Origin: Piper betle
Lineage: Eukaryota > Streptophyta > Magnoliopsida > Piperales > Piperaceae
Assembly (NCBI GenBank): GCA_033002965.1
Contig: JAURVB010014137.1
Location: forward strand, 101,249 to 165,248
DNA length: 64,000 nt
Reading direction: 5' to 3'
Part shown: positions 34,601 to 45,949 of the stretch, one piece after another
Layout: each line of letters opens with the position of its first letter
Numbering within the stretch: position 1 is the first letter of the stretch
The notes under the pieces: generated by a model
Told to the model about the DNA's origin: nothing
What the model saw: only the letters and a program-made list of their open reading frames with translations
Databases searched by the model: none
Position numbers and translations under genes: made by a program

Positions 34601-36511
34601 GCTTCTTCCGATTTTTATTCATCTATGAAATCAATTCATTAAAGTTTGCATGTTTCCCTTTCAGGGCTTCCTTCCTCGCCACCTATATCTGGAGGTATGC
34701 CAATGCCTCCACTGAATGAAGGAACAGAACCTTTCATGGCAGACGTGGCTAGCAAATCAAAGAAGATGAATTCTAGAACAGTTGCTATTATCGGTTTGTC
34801 TTCTTTTGTGGTATTATTAATGTTTGTTGCTGCTGTCTTTGTCCTTTTTAAGTGCAAAAGCCTTGGAAAAACCTCTACTGCCGTTGGTCCTACAGTTGCA
34901 TCGTCAGTAACAAAGAGATCTGGTATGTTTAGATCATAATTGCCCTCCTAGCTTATATTTGACAATATCTGAGAAGTTAATGCTCAAGTTTAACTGTAAT
35001 ATGTTGCAGGATTGCATTCCAATTTATCGAGCACTGATGCTACTTTGACTTCTGTATCCCTTGTTTCTACGGTTGCCACTTGCATGCTCTCGGTGAAGAC
35101 ATTTTCAATAGCTGAGCTAGAAAATGCCACGGACAAGTTTAGTAATAAAAATGTGCTAGGAGAAGGCGGATTTGGACGTGTGTATCATGGGAAAATGGAG
35201 AATGGATCTGAAGTAGCTGTTAAATTGCTAGTGAGAGAGCAGCAAAATGGAGATCGGGAATTTATAGCGGAGGTGGAGATGCTGAGCCGATTGCATCACA
35301 GAAACCTTGTTAAGTTAATTGGTGTATGCATCGAAGAAAGAGTTCGCTGTTTGGTTTACGAGCTTGTCCCTAATGGAAGTGTTGAATCTCACTTGCATGG
35401 TACATAACTATCTATAAGTAGAACTTTATTTACTTAATTCTCTCTAAAATTGGTGAATTTTTTGCCGATATTTACAGGTGCTGATAAGAGAAGAGGATTG
35501 CTTGATTGGGATGCTAGAATGAAGATTGCTCTTGGAGCAGCACGAGGATTGGCATATCTTCATGAAGATTCGAACCCTCGTGTGATTCATAGAGATTTCA
35601 AGGCTGGTAACATTTTATTGGAAGATGATTTCACTCCCAAGGTTTCTGATTTTGGCCTAGCTAGAGAAGCATCTGAAGGGAGTCAACACATTTCTACTCG
35701 AGTCATGGGTACTTTTGGGTAGGTTTCATTATATATTAAGTAAAAGATGCATTAATTTTTAGACTCTGCTGCTGTTCATTTGTCATGTTTAAATGGGGAT
35801 CATGCACTCAAATGCAGGTATGTAGCACCTGAATATGCAATGACTGGGCATTTGCTAGTGAAAAGTGATGTTTACAGTTATGGAGTTGTGCTGCTAGAAC
35901 TGCTTACTGGAAGGAAGCCAGTGGACATGTCCCAACCTCAGGGACAAGAGAACCTAGTAACTTGGGCTCGCCCATTGCTAACAACTAGAGAAGGTCTTGA
36001 GCAGTTGGTAGATCCTTCTTTGGAAGGAAACTACAATTTTGATAACATGGCAAAGGTAGCAGCCATTGCTTCAATGTGTGTTCATCAAGAGGTGTCCCAA
36101 AGACCATTCATGGGAGAAGTTGTTCAAGCACTGAAACTTCTCTATAGTGATGCAGAGGACAATTGCAGGGATTCCTGCAGCCAGAAAGAAGGATCGTCTG
36201 TGCCTGATTATGACTCAAAAGCTGAACCAGGCCCTGATAGTAATTGGTGGAGTGGTGGAACTCCTCGTTTAACTTATGGTTATGCTTCATCCTTCATAAC
36301 TATGGATTATAGCTCTGGCCCCCTTGAGCAAACAGATAGACCTCTTTCAACGCCAACTCTGGTTGGAAGAGGGGAGCCATTGACCAGGCACAACAGATCC
36401 GGTCCTCTCAGAACAATTCGTCACATTCCTGCATTTTTTAGATTAAGGGGGAGCATGAGTGAGCATGGCTTTCTTTTCAGGCGGGTGGGAGCAAATTGGC
36501 ACTGGGTTTGA
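31695..36511 (+). CDS. ALE2: Receptor-like serine/threonine kinase, ALE2-like, 11 exons
   Basis: In Arabidopsis ALE2 acts in epidermal and cuticle specification at the plasma membrane. Exons: 31695-31764, 32406-32489, 33372-33464, 33563-33652, 33886-33963, 34042-34125, 34216-34587, 34665-34922, 35010-35399, 35478-35718, 35818-36511; all phases agree, giving 817 residues. Residues 1-22 are a signal peptide ([15 protein letters not shown]). A run of small phase-1 exons makes a Pro/Ser-rich stalk. Residues ~167-290 are the Cys-rich ectodomain ([31 protein letters not shown]). The membrane span is at ~330-353. The kinase has [11 protein letters not shown] (~427), VAVK lysine (~448), HRDFKAGN (~544-551), DFGLA (~564) and [11 protein letters not shown], so it is an active-type RD kinase. 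The C-terminal tail is Ser/Pro-rich. The frame is intact. The stalk makes it slightly longer than Arabidopsis ALE2. Confidence 0.93.
33219..33264 (+). repeat. ~24-bp tandem duplication in ALE2 intron 2
   Basis: The unit CAGCATACCTAATTGTGCTT occurs twice, separated by only a few bases (first at about 33219, second at about 33244). It lies within an intron and has no evident coding role. Confidence 0.75.
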
Positions 36512-37013
36512 ACTGATAATAGCCATCTGGTTCAGCTATTTTCTTAACTGTACAGCAAAAAAAAAGATAAAATGAACATTTGGATTAGTCTACTAGGATG
36601 TATTCTACTTGTATGCTTTTTGCTCTGGATTTCCCTATTCTCGAGGGCCATGGCTTTTAATTTTGAGATATTTTCAACCATTCATTTTATCCTCATATGT
36701 ATACTGATGTAATTGAGGAAAACTTTGTTCTAACTTCTAAGTTATTTCATGGGAGATTTTAGTTTTCAATGTTGATACATAGTTGAAAATTTGTGGGCAC
36801 AAAGATGTGCTTTTTTTTTCCTTTATTTTTTTGTAAGGAAGGTTGCCCACATTTTGCTCTGATATATCTCTGGTGAAGAACTCAATACAGATCCTTGAAC
36901 TATCATGATAACTATTTCCATTCTACTGACAATAGCTTTCTACTGATCTGTAAGATGTTTGATAAACAATGCAATCTTCCGCCATTGGGTACGCCTTGTA
37001 TGTCCTTGTTTTG
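36512..37013. other. 3' flank shared by convergent ALE2-like (+) and coiled-coil (-) genes
   Basis: The two genes converge with only ~500 bp between stop codons, so their 3' untranslated regions probably abut or overlap. Nothing else is seen. Confidence 0.6.
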
Positions 37014-37966
37014 CTAGCTGTTGCTGCTGTGCAAGCTGCCAGAAAAACTATGGCTGGTTTGGGCTTGTTTCTTGTCGCTCATGATCCGTAGGCTCTGACG
37101 AAGTATGTCCACCTCCCTCTGCTTTTCAACCGCTTCCTTTTCCTTCATGACTAGTCTTGATCTCAGGTCTGCCACCCTCTCTTCTCTTTCCTTCAATTTC
37201 CTCTGAAGCTTTTCTACTTCTGTTCCCAGTTTAGTCCGCTCACCTTCAAATTAAAATGGAAGAGCATGGTCATTATAATCTTCTATTCAATTCTTCACTC
37301 TTTTACTGTACAATCGCTAGAGCCAAAATCAACTTACGGACTACAGAGTCGAAGCATATTTTTTAACATTACAGTGGCAAAATGAAACAGCTGTTACTCC
37401 AAGAACAGAATTCTGCAACATGATTATTATTAATCTTTTTTGGAGACAACAATGATAAAGAGAAAATTGGTGATCATAATGGATCATAATTCATAAGCAT
37501 TTGTAGTGATCACAATACCTTGACAAGTACTTTGGATGAGGTCGTCAAGCTCGCTTTTAATGGCAAGATAGAGCCCCTTCCACTTCTCTACAGCTTCTTG
37601 CCTAAGTGCTTGCTCCTCCTGCATTTGCTCTAACAAAACACCCACTTCAAGCAAATAGTACCATTCTTTGCCTCCATTACCATCCATGATGAGCAGTTCC
37701 TCTTCTACTCTGCGAATTTTCTCGTCTTTCTCTTCGAGCTGCTTCCTCATCTCCTCCATCTGCTCCGCCCACATCTTCCTTTCTCTCTTCCACCCAGCCT
37801 CTTTAGCCGTGAACAGCATCACCTCTTTATCCTCATAGGCAATGCCTTGGCCTTGTTTCTTGCTCCTCAACTCCATCACCTCCTTCTCCAATAGCCTTAC
37901 AGTTCTTCTCAAATTTTTGGGCTTGTCATTTGCCCTGGTGTAGCCTTTGCTAGGAGCAGCACCCAT
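37014..37966 (-). CDS. Coiled-coil protein with N-terminal myristoylation-type motif, function unknown
   Basis: I do not recognise the family. Exon 1 is 37519-37966 and exon 2 is 37014-37243, with a GT-AG intron (donor gtattgtg, acceptor ttgaag) and matching phase, giving 225 residues. The chosen ATG starts MGAAPSKGYT; Gly2 with Ser6 fits an N-myristoylation signal, suggesting membrane attachment. An in-frame upstream start at 38086 would remove this motif and is less likely. Most of the protein is heptad-rich and charged (NLRRTVRLLEKEVMELRSKK, RKMWAEQMEEMRKQLEEKDE, KLQRKLKEREERVADLRSRL), predicted long coiled coil. A short conserved-looking segment in the middle is GGKEWYYLLEVGVLLEQMQE. The tail is Ser-rich (SHSFSGSLHSSNS). 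It may be a scaffold or cytoskeleton-associated protein; this is a guess from composition. Confidence 0.8.
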
Positions 37967-39271
37967 TTGCTCAAAAGCAGAGAAAGAAAAGGCAATGGCA
38001 AGATTGTACGAGCTCTTGAAGGTTGTGTTGAAATAGGGGATGCAAAGAGGTGGATAATCACACAAAACAAGACCACCGCTTATCATGTCATCCTACTATT
38101 TTATAGTCTAAACTAGCTACAGCTATGCAAGAATCTAGACTTGTATTAATCACTTGCACAAGTAACATAGGAGTTGTAGGTTAAGAATGGGAAAGGATGA
38201 TACCAGTTACCGGAGGAAACAGCTTCTGTATACCTTAAGTGTAAAGCTGTCAAAATTGAAGTTTTAGCAGGAAACTAGCTAGAAATGGGAACTGCTAAAG
38301 CTAATATATGGTAAAACAGATCAATCTATGCCTCACACTAAGGTGTATTATATGGGTTTTGGCATATGGGTCTGCTCAGACTACTATTGTCAAGCTATGA
38401 CTGGCACCAGAAGAAATGGGCAAATAAGTTTGGCAATATTCTTTTGTCTTACCGCTAATCATGGAAATGGGGCAGCTCCATGGACCATGTATGTGTAGAA
38501 ATGTAGAAAGAATTTCAAGCTGAGAAGTGATCATGATGTTTGACTCCCACCGTTTAATTGCGCCTGATCAATACGACTATCTCGTCTGGGTGAGATTATA
38601 TTGATTCGGAGAGGGCAAACAATAAAGAAGAGACTGTAGAGTGTTAAATCTTAAATGCATAGTTTTACTTGAAGATTTTGTGGTTTAGCTGATCGGTGTC
38701 TCTTCCCACATTGCTATCGGTATAATTTACAGAGAGCAATACGGAGATTACTTTTACATGGTTTGCTCATTCACTGGCTATTCTCTCTTTTCTCTGTGAA
38801 GTCTTAACTCACCAACCGAGCTTCCTAGTGGTTACAAAAATCAACCAAAACACAGCCAAACACTGCTAGCATGCATGATCGTTGCTAGCCTATGACTTCA
38901 CTGTTAGCTTTTTTGTGGGCTCGATTGGCAGGGGAGGTTGTAGTTTGCTTGGATTGGTCTAGCAAAGTAGATACCATGTAGATGGTAGCTGGTTCTGACT
39001 TCTACACGTAGATGCCAAAAGATGACCATGTCAGATGGCTAAGTCTATGTTTGTTAGGCAAACAGTTGGAACAACACTAGATCTCTCGAGCCCGTGCTTT
39101 GGCCAGGGTGGGAGAAGTGAAATAGTGATTCTTTCATCCTGTTGGTCAACCAAGATGTCTTAGCAAGATGATTTCACATTAATATTCACCATTGGTAGAT
39201 GTAAAATGGAGTTAGATGAGCTTGGGAAGAAAATGGAGTGGATGAGGGTTGCCCTTTGTGAGATTTGTATT
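37967..39271. other. Promoter of the coiled-coil gene and intergenic sequence
   Basis: No gene or RNA seen. The left part holds the 5' flank of the minus-strand coiled-coil gene. Confidence 0.5.
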
Positions 39272-40117
39272 AGTAAGATGTGTATAGTCATTTGATGCCT
39301 ACATGCATGTTGGTTAGTTTTTGTGTGATTTGATTCTTCTTCATTTTTTTTGAATAATAGCCGTTATATTTTTAAAAATTAATCATTATAAATTAGTATA
39401 GTTTGGGTAGTTATATCCTGCCACCAGGGTGACCACCCTATAAAATCATTTGTATTTTTGAGTTATTTTGATTTGACGGTCGTTTAGGTATTTTAATTAA
39501 ATTTTCATTTTTTTGGTATCTTTTCTTAATCTTCTCATCACCTAATAATATAAAAAAATCTTTTTTCTAGTAAAAAACTCATATATACCGTTATGATTTT
39601 TAATTTAGATAAAATTAGATAATTATAAGTGAGTATAGATCCCAAACCAAATAGATGCTTTAATTTTTAATATTTATCTTTATTTATCAAGTATGATTCT
39701 ATTTTATGGACCCTTCAATAATAATAAAAAGCAATTAAAAGTTTTTTAGCATTTTAAAGTTTTCATTTAAGAGAGTGTGGAAGCAACCAAATGTGTGGAA
39801 AACAGACCACTAATCTGATGTCATTCTTCAAGAGTAATGTTCACGTTATCCCAATTATGATAAAAAAATCAAAATGTCAATTTATACATTATTCATGGCT
39901 TGGAATATGGTCCTTTGGCTAGATATAAATTATTATTAAATATATTATTATGAATAATAATCATTGGTAATTTTGGTTTTGTCAGGATTAATTCTCAATG
40001 TATTATTAATTTGCTACTTTCTATACTAACGTGGTGTTATGTATATGATCAATGTAATCATAATACATTACCAAAAATAAGCACTTTATATTAGTAAGAA
40101 AAAAATTAAGACTGATT

Positions 40118-40318
40118 TGGAGGGGTGCGCCAGGCCCATGCAATAGTGCAACGCAAGGGCGACGCTTGAAAGCCCACCAATAGCAAGCTACTGGTTAATG
40201 GGCTTTCCCCCACAAAAAATTAATTTAATATCATGTGGCCCAATGGGCCACGTATCGATATTAAACTGATAAGAACAGATACTACACTTGATCTTAGCCA
40301 AAAGGCCGAGAAAGGTAT
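40118..40318 (-). ncRNA. U2: U2 spliceosomal snRNA, copy 1
   Basis: U2 base-pairs with the intron branch site in the spliceosome. On the minus strand the RNA starts ATACCTTTCTCGGCCTTTTG (5' end 40318), the standard plant U2 5' end. The branch-site pairing element GTAGTA lies within AAGTGTAGTATCTGTTC. The Sm site AATTTTTTG follows the stem GTGGCCCATTGGGCCAC. The 3' stems include GCATGGGCCTGGCGCACC, and the end is near CCCCTCCA. In the stem-loop IIa region one T is missing (AATATCGATAC where copy 2 and other plants have AATATCTGATAC), which would weaken this stem. Promoter elements are intact, so it is probably transcribed. Confidence 0.95.
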
Positions 40319-40342
40319 GCTTTGGATACCCGCCCATCCTCT

Positions 40343-40350
40343 CCTTTTAT
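40343..40350 (-). promoter_or_regulatory. TATA-like element of U2 copy 1
   Basis: On the minus strand ATAAAAGG lies 25-32 bases before the U2 5' end. Plant Pol II snRNA genes need a TATA box near -30 together with the USE. Confidence 0.85.
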
Positions 40351-40386
40351 TGCCTTCCCTTCAGTCCACTGCAGTCCCTTCTACGG

Positions 40387-40397
40387 CAATATGGGAC
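40387..40397 (-). promoter_or_regulatory. Upstream sequence element (USE) of U2 copy 1
   Basis: On the minus strand GTCCCATATTG lies at about -69 to -79, matching the plant snRNA USE consensus RTCCCACATCG at 9 of 11 positions and at the expected distance for Pol II snRNA genes. Confidence 0.87.
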
Positions 40398-41370
40398 TAA
40401 AACCTCTTATCATTCTGCTATGTCGTTGCAATGTTGTTAGATGATCATCTCTATGTACGCTATTTGAACATTGTTAGCCTATATTGCAGATAGATTGGGC
40501 ATTCATCCTTGTGTTTCAAGTGTCCTTAGGATGTATGATTTATAGCTGTCATTTACACTATTTGCGTATTAATCCATCTTTCACCTTCGATATATGGAGA
40601 GTGTTCTTGATCTGGTTCTTCCATCTTAAACGGAAGTCTTCTCAAAATATCACGAATTCGACAAATGCTCTGTAATTGAGGAAGTGGAACGTTACTGGCC
40701 GTGAAAGCTATGTATTGAAGCAATTGATTTTTTCTGCAAAATATATAGCTTTCAATAAAACTATATAACCAAATCCAGGAGACTTTTGCAGATGTTGAGA
40801 TGACGATGGTCAATTATACCACAAAATAAAACTCGAATCAATTCGGTTATGAAGTAATTGGTTTTATACCGCAATTAATTTTTTTCCGCAAAATAAAACT
40901 CGAGCCTGTTTTGCAGATGTTAAGATGGCGATGGGGATTTAGCAAATTTCTAACCGCAAAAAAAAAAAAAAAGTCCATTCATTTCCTCGATTAAACACCG
41001 TTGTTATCACCTGCATGTTCATTGATATACTTTATCAAAGAACATGCTGAAGATTTAGATGCAGTGAAACAAAACACTGGCTAAAACTTTTAGATCTCGA
41101 AATTGACCATTTGTGATCAAATAGTTATAATTAGGGTTGTTTAAAATTTGATTAAATTTAATTTAATTTGGTGAGCAAACTCAAAAAAACTTGATTCGAA
41201 CTTGACTTGAATAGGGCTAAGTTTGCACTTGGCGTAACTTGAAATGATTTAAAATTCGATGTTTTATGTAATGAATATGATTTTTAATTATATTTATCTT
41301 AAAATTTTTTTTTATAAATTTAGTTAAATTGTATAATATTGTTATACGTTAACAATTTTTAATAAAAATA

Positions 41371-41828
41371 TGTATGATTAAACTGTTTTTATATATATTA
41401 TGTAAAGTTTAGGTATTACATTTATAAATTAAATTTTAATATAAATTATACAAAAAAAACAATCTAACTAAAACTCAACCTAAAATTAAACAATTCGATT
41501 ATTTATGAGGTCACTCGAACTTGTAGGCTATCAATTTACTCGATTTTAACAACTCATGATTGCTACGTTGTTACAAAGAATGAAGTCTTTGATAGGCAAG
41601 GCGACGAGTTTAATTAATTAAAGAAAAATAAAGGATGGAAACGCAAATGTTTTTTGTTTTAAGTTTGACTCGTTCGTAATGATTTTTTTATTAATGCTAT
41701 TTTTTATCTAAGGTTTGATTGGATCCGACCATTGAGTTTAAACAGGTGCGCCCAAGTCATCGCCTATCTCGATGTACTCAAAAGTCAAAACGTAGCCATT
41801 CGACGTCGAACCTCTTATAGCCCGAGCC
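41371..41828. other. AT-rich spacer
   Basis: No gene seen. The preceding ~250 bases include the dispersed motif TTGATTCGAACTTGACTTGA, which is shared by both segmental copies. Confidence 0.5.
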
Positions 41829-42429
41829 ATGGCTCTTGCCTGCAACGCCACCACCACGCCCTTTCACCTCCTCCTTCCTCCCCACTTTCCCCTCCTCTTC
41901 CCGCCCTGCATTGCTCCCAACAAGGCCTTCTTCCCCATTTTGCAGCTCAAAATTTGTTTCCTTCTTGGGTATTTCCTGTTTGGCTGATCCGTTTCGATGG
42001 TGTTTGTGTTTTCGATTGCAGGGCCCAAATGTCGTCCACGGCGAGTTCGGCTTTGCCGCCTCCTCCTCCGGAGCAACGGCTTGTTGTGGGTTGAATTCTT
42101 CTTGTTGTGTTTTGTGGGGGTGGTGTGTGTTTTGAATCTTGGTCATCTTTTTGTGGTGCAGTTGGGCTGTGGTGGGCTGGGGTTGGATTTTTTGGTGACC
42201 GTCAATGGGTACCCCAATCCGGATGATTAAACTCGCAGCACTACTTCTCTTGTACGTGGATTTGAGATGTCCAATTTATATTTTCCTTGGATTGGGTTTT
42301 CAGTGTTCTACATTTTCCATGTTGTGGATCATGTCAAGTATAGCTTAGATGGTGGAAGTTTTGAATTGGTTGCGTTAAGTGGTTTGTGTGTGGGCAGGTT
42401 CAAGGTGGTGGGAATGCTCTGACTGCTGT
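41829..42429 (+). pseudogene. 5' part of a pfkB-family carbohydrate kinase gene, broken by an LTR insertion
   Basis: The coding block 42029-42085 (MSSTASSALPPPPPEQRLV) is followed by a GT-AG intron, then 42162-42251 (LGCGGLGLDFLVTVNGYPNP, DD) and 42398-42427 (VQGGGNALTA). This is the N-terminal signature of plant pfkB/ribokinase-like proteins, which normally read ...PKPDDKIRST...VQGGGN.GNALTCAARLGL. A possible earlier exon from 41829 (MALACNATTTPFHLLLPPHF) could supply a transit peptide and is phase-compatible. Two lesions precede the break: a TAA at 42228-42230 where the family has a Lys codon after PDD, and loss of about three residues after GGGN. At 42430 the gene is interrupted by an LTR, and decayed downstream sequence reappears at 45123. 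Confidence 0.85.
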
Positions 42430-45122
42430 CAATTAGGGTCACCCTGTCAAAATACTATATATAACCATATATATAAACATGTTTCTATATATCACGCAAT
42501 TTCATTCACACAATCTGATATACTGTTTACTTGCTCTAAAGCTTGGGTCTCAACCCACCATGCTCCTGTTGTGCAATCTATTCATGTTTCACATTCTATC
42601 ATGTCTTAATATGTAATCATGTCACATCATCATGTCTCAAGCATTTAATCACACCATTCACTATATAATAACATCATAAACACAATATAATCACTCAATC
42701 AACTGACATGTGTGCAAGCGACAACAATGCTCCTCCGTCCAAGCTGGCTCCTCCAACTCGTGATTATTACCTACATATAGTATAAAAACATGTCAGTAAC
42801 AAGTGTTATTGGTCCGGAAAATAAAATAACTATAACAAGCTGGCTATGAGAGCAAACTCTCATATGAAAGAAAACATCATATACTCCACGTGAACACTCT
42901 GAAGGGCACTACTGAGGAGCCACTGGGCTGCAGACCCGGTAGCATCCCGAACTTACTGATCTGCTGCTGCTGATGCCGCTCTCGACATTTTCTTACTTCA
43001 TTTTTTGGTCTCAAATCCTAAGCCCTCTCCTTACCTCCATATTTCTCCTGGCCTTGAGCACGAAGGCCGAGTACTCTCAGGCAGTCGCCTTTAGTACCCT
43101 TTGAACCACAAGTCCGGACATGCGCTGTACTAAACAGTACCCGTAAACCTCCACGTTCTCCGGGTGTGAGGAACTCAAACGCGGAGTTGTCAGGATCCCT
43201 CGGGAATGGAACAGTCCGCTGGCACTAATCCAGAGCCCGCTTTGACTGTCACGGCATCCGCTCATGGTACGTGCAGTCGGTTTCTCCATCTCTCGTCTCA
43301 CTGAAAACGCGAAAACTACATATATATATGGGCTGGGTAGGGATTTATATAATAGGCCTGAAGGCAACTTGTGGTGGATCTTGTTTTCGAAATCATCCTC
43401 GAGGGATCTCATCCTCGAGGGGTTATTAATCCGGAAAACTGTTCGGTTAAATGGCCCGAGTTAAGTGGGATCCGATAAAACGCCACTTAACCCGTCCTGC
43501 AGATAATAAAATAAACATACAATAGAAGAGAGCGTAAAACAAAGACGAGTCCTAAACGGACCTGGTAGAAGCTCCAAGCGTGTCATCGCGCCTAGGCAGC
43601 GAGCTCCTACTCCGTACCTACACATCAAAACTAAATACTAATGCCCGCTAACTAAATGATGCATCAAACACAATAAACATCACACACAATTCAATCATCA
43701 ACATCCAACAATAGTTAAATAATCATAAATGTAAATAATTCTAACTCATCCTATTCATACTAATTTTATTGTGTTTTTCAAGGTTACGTCCTGATCACTT
43801 ATCATGCTGAGACTCGATCTACCTCATTAGATCACTTAACCTTCATTCTCAATTAATTGCATCATGCAATCATCATTTCATTCATAGTCATACATTTATC
43901 CTAACAACTAACCAATTCTAGCATGTTATGCTAACAATCATTATCAATTTTAAATAATCAAATCAGAGGTAATTATACCTCACGTTGTCGGCAATCGGCG
44001 ACGGCTAGGGTTTCGTTGCGCATCTCGGAGCTCAAATTCGGCGCCCATCGGCGTCCGACGTTCGATTGGGATCGACTAGATGAACTCCTCAGAAGATCCG
44101 GCGAATTCCAGCGAATCCCATTTTTCAGCGGTTTTCCGACAGGTTTTAGTGGTTTTCTGGTAGCTTGCGGCGGCAACCACCGGCGGCGTCTACTGGCTAG
44201 ATAGGGGTCATATTGGGTACCATTAGAACCGGCTCAGTGAGCCCGATGAATCTACGACGTCAACGTGGCCAGTAGAGGCAGTAGCTCGCCGAAAAATGGC
44301 AAAACAGAGCCGACGGCGATTGGTGACTCAATCCAACCGGCCTGGGTGGCGATGGCCTCCGCTCCGGCCGGGGAAGGTTGCTAGGTGGTCGAGGGTGTCG
44401 AGGTTACAGCTGAATTGCGGCGGCGACGGTCGCCGGCAGTGTGATTGGTGACGAAAGCGCAACGCAGGCGCAGTGCTTGGCGCGGCGATCTAGCGTCGTG
44501 GCGGCCAAGTGGTGGCCGGAACTAGTCGGGGAGGCACGGCGACGCCATGGCGGGGCTAGTTGGCGACGATCGGCGGCAGGCCGGCGTCGACATCGGCGGC
44601 GGCAAAAATCAAAAGGGGCGGCGTCGGGGCAGGGGTTTGGGCGAGGAAGAAGAAAAGGTCGGCGGTGTTTGGTGGCAAACTCGTAAATAAGACTTGACTC
44701 GCCTCCGGGTCGAGTCAAGAATAATAACTAAGTCGTATTAAATCCTAAAAAAAAATCGGGAAAAATCCCATAAAATCAAACAAACACCACAATATTATAA
44801 TGATATGCTCTATGACTACAACCCACCCAAACTGCTCGTAACGCGTCCTAACGCGGTAAACGGCCTAAAACTAATTCTACGATCCACTATATATAAAAAT
44901 AAAAAAAATGACTGGCATACTCTCATATATTCTGATAACTCATTCTGTTCTGCTGTGTTCATGACGTTATCATCATATACTTGGGTATGCATGACCCTCA
45001 TAGCTCATACACGCGACTGGCGTCGGCTCGGTACACGTGTTCTGAAACTGACTCGACTCAAAATAACGGTCAAACCGACCGATTCTGAATATAAAACCCT
45101 GATTCGAATCATGGGTTTTACA
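42430..45122 (-). mobile_element. Truncated ~2.7-kb LTR inserted in the pfkB pseudogene
   Basis: This is a minus-strand copy of the 3-kb solo LTR. Its 5' end (TGTAAAACCC on the minus strand) is at 45122, and the order of internal blocks matches in reverse: the 44690-44740 ACTTGACTCG block, the GC-rich part (about 44000-44690), CCTCGAGGATGAGATCC (43395-43425) and the CAGGGTGACCC block (42430-42450). The last ~265 bp of the LTR (equivalent to 3918-4183) are missing, so its left boundary is a deletion rather than a true end. No internal retrotransposon region accompanies it. Confidence 0.9.
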
Positions 45123-45270
45123 CCAATAGCATTGGATGATCAAATTGTTTGAGGAGCTGGTAGTCCGATCATCACCATTCTTGATTAACTCTCTATCTTC
45201 TGTTTGCCAGGTTTGCAAAGGTGGTAACTCGCCATTTACCTTTGTCATTGTCGATGGGAAGACGTGAGAA
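45123..45270 (+). pseudogene. Downstream remnant of the same pfkB-kinase gene
   Basis: Immediately outside the LTR the plus strand shows decayed coding (KLFEELV-like at 45140-45160) and then, after a good acceptor TTTGCCAG, a block from 45211 reading VCKGGNSPFTFVIVDGKT before a TGA. The family has VSK.GNSPFTY.IVDNQTKTRT here. This places the LTR inside the original gene; the exons between VQGGGN and VCKGGN are lost or unrecognisable. Confidence 0.75.
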
Positions 45271-45393
45271 TATCTTCTTTGATTCCACATTTCATAATTT
45301 ATCATTAACTCGCTTAGAAATTGAACAATACTAACCATGTCATGTTTATGTTGTCCTTTACTCTTATGAGGATATAGTGAGATGAGAGATTAG

Positions 45394-45930
45394 TGTTAAT
45401 ATTTATAATTATAAATATTAATTATATTTAGCCCATTATTACACTCGAAATATTAAAGGAATCTCAGGATATCAAACAAAGGTAACTATTTGTTTTTTCA
45501 TGAAAGATGAAAAGTCTCAAACCATCTCTATAAATAGAGATTCATTTACCTCATTTAAAAAAACTAAAACAAGGGAAGACAAAATGCGAGAGATAAAAGA
45601 AAAAGTGTATAGAGATAAGAAGAGGGAAATATATTATTTTTAATTTAATTTTATACAGAGTATTGAGAAAGAGAAATCTTGTAATCTCAATAGTATAAGT
45701 TAAATGAGTAATCTTTTTATACATTTCTATATGTTTGACAGCTTTAATATTTAGTTGAAGTAGTGAATTGTTCGTTGTGGTCATGTGGTTGTTGACTGTC
45801 GAAAAAAGGAGGGTTTTCCACGTTAAATCTCTATTCTTTTGGTTTTGTTTTATTTTATTTCTCAGGCAATATTTTTCTATATCTTGTATTTGCAGTTGTT
45901 GATCTCCAATGGTGGGGATTTTTCTCAACA
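45394..45930 (+). repeat. 5' LTR of the Ty3/gypsy element
   Basis: 537 bp with TG...CA ends. TCTATAAATAGAGA (45526-45539) is a probable TATA box for the element's transcript. Confidence 0.88.
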
Positions 45931-45949
45931 ATTGGCACTATCTGCGGGT
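45931..45949 (+). promoter_or_regulatory. Primer-binding site of the Ty3/gypsy element
   Basis: ATTGGCACTATCTGCGGG directly follows the 5' LTR, resembling the TTGGCGCCGTCTGTGGG class of plant gypsy primer-binding sites. The tRNA was not identified. Confidence 0.65.

Larger units (their letters stand above)
39272..41370. repeat. Segmental duplication, copy A (carries U2 snRNA gene 1)
   Basis: This 2.1-kb block is repeated in direct orientation at about 49453-52353. It starts near AAGATGTGTATAGTCATTTG and ends near GCAATTTTTAATAAAAAT or its variant. Relative to copy B it lacks about 640 bp (at 39733) and about 170 bp (at ~39905). The ~1 kb on either side of U2 (39760-41100) is almost identical in both copies. 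Confidence 0.88.

Noticed and set aside
40484..40813. Open frames conserved in both segmental copies (also at 51467-51796)
   Set aside because: Their conservation follows from the recent duplication upstream of U2. They occur on both strands, with no domain or codon bias.
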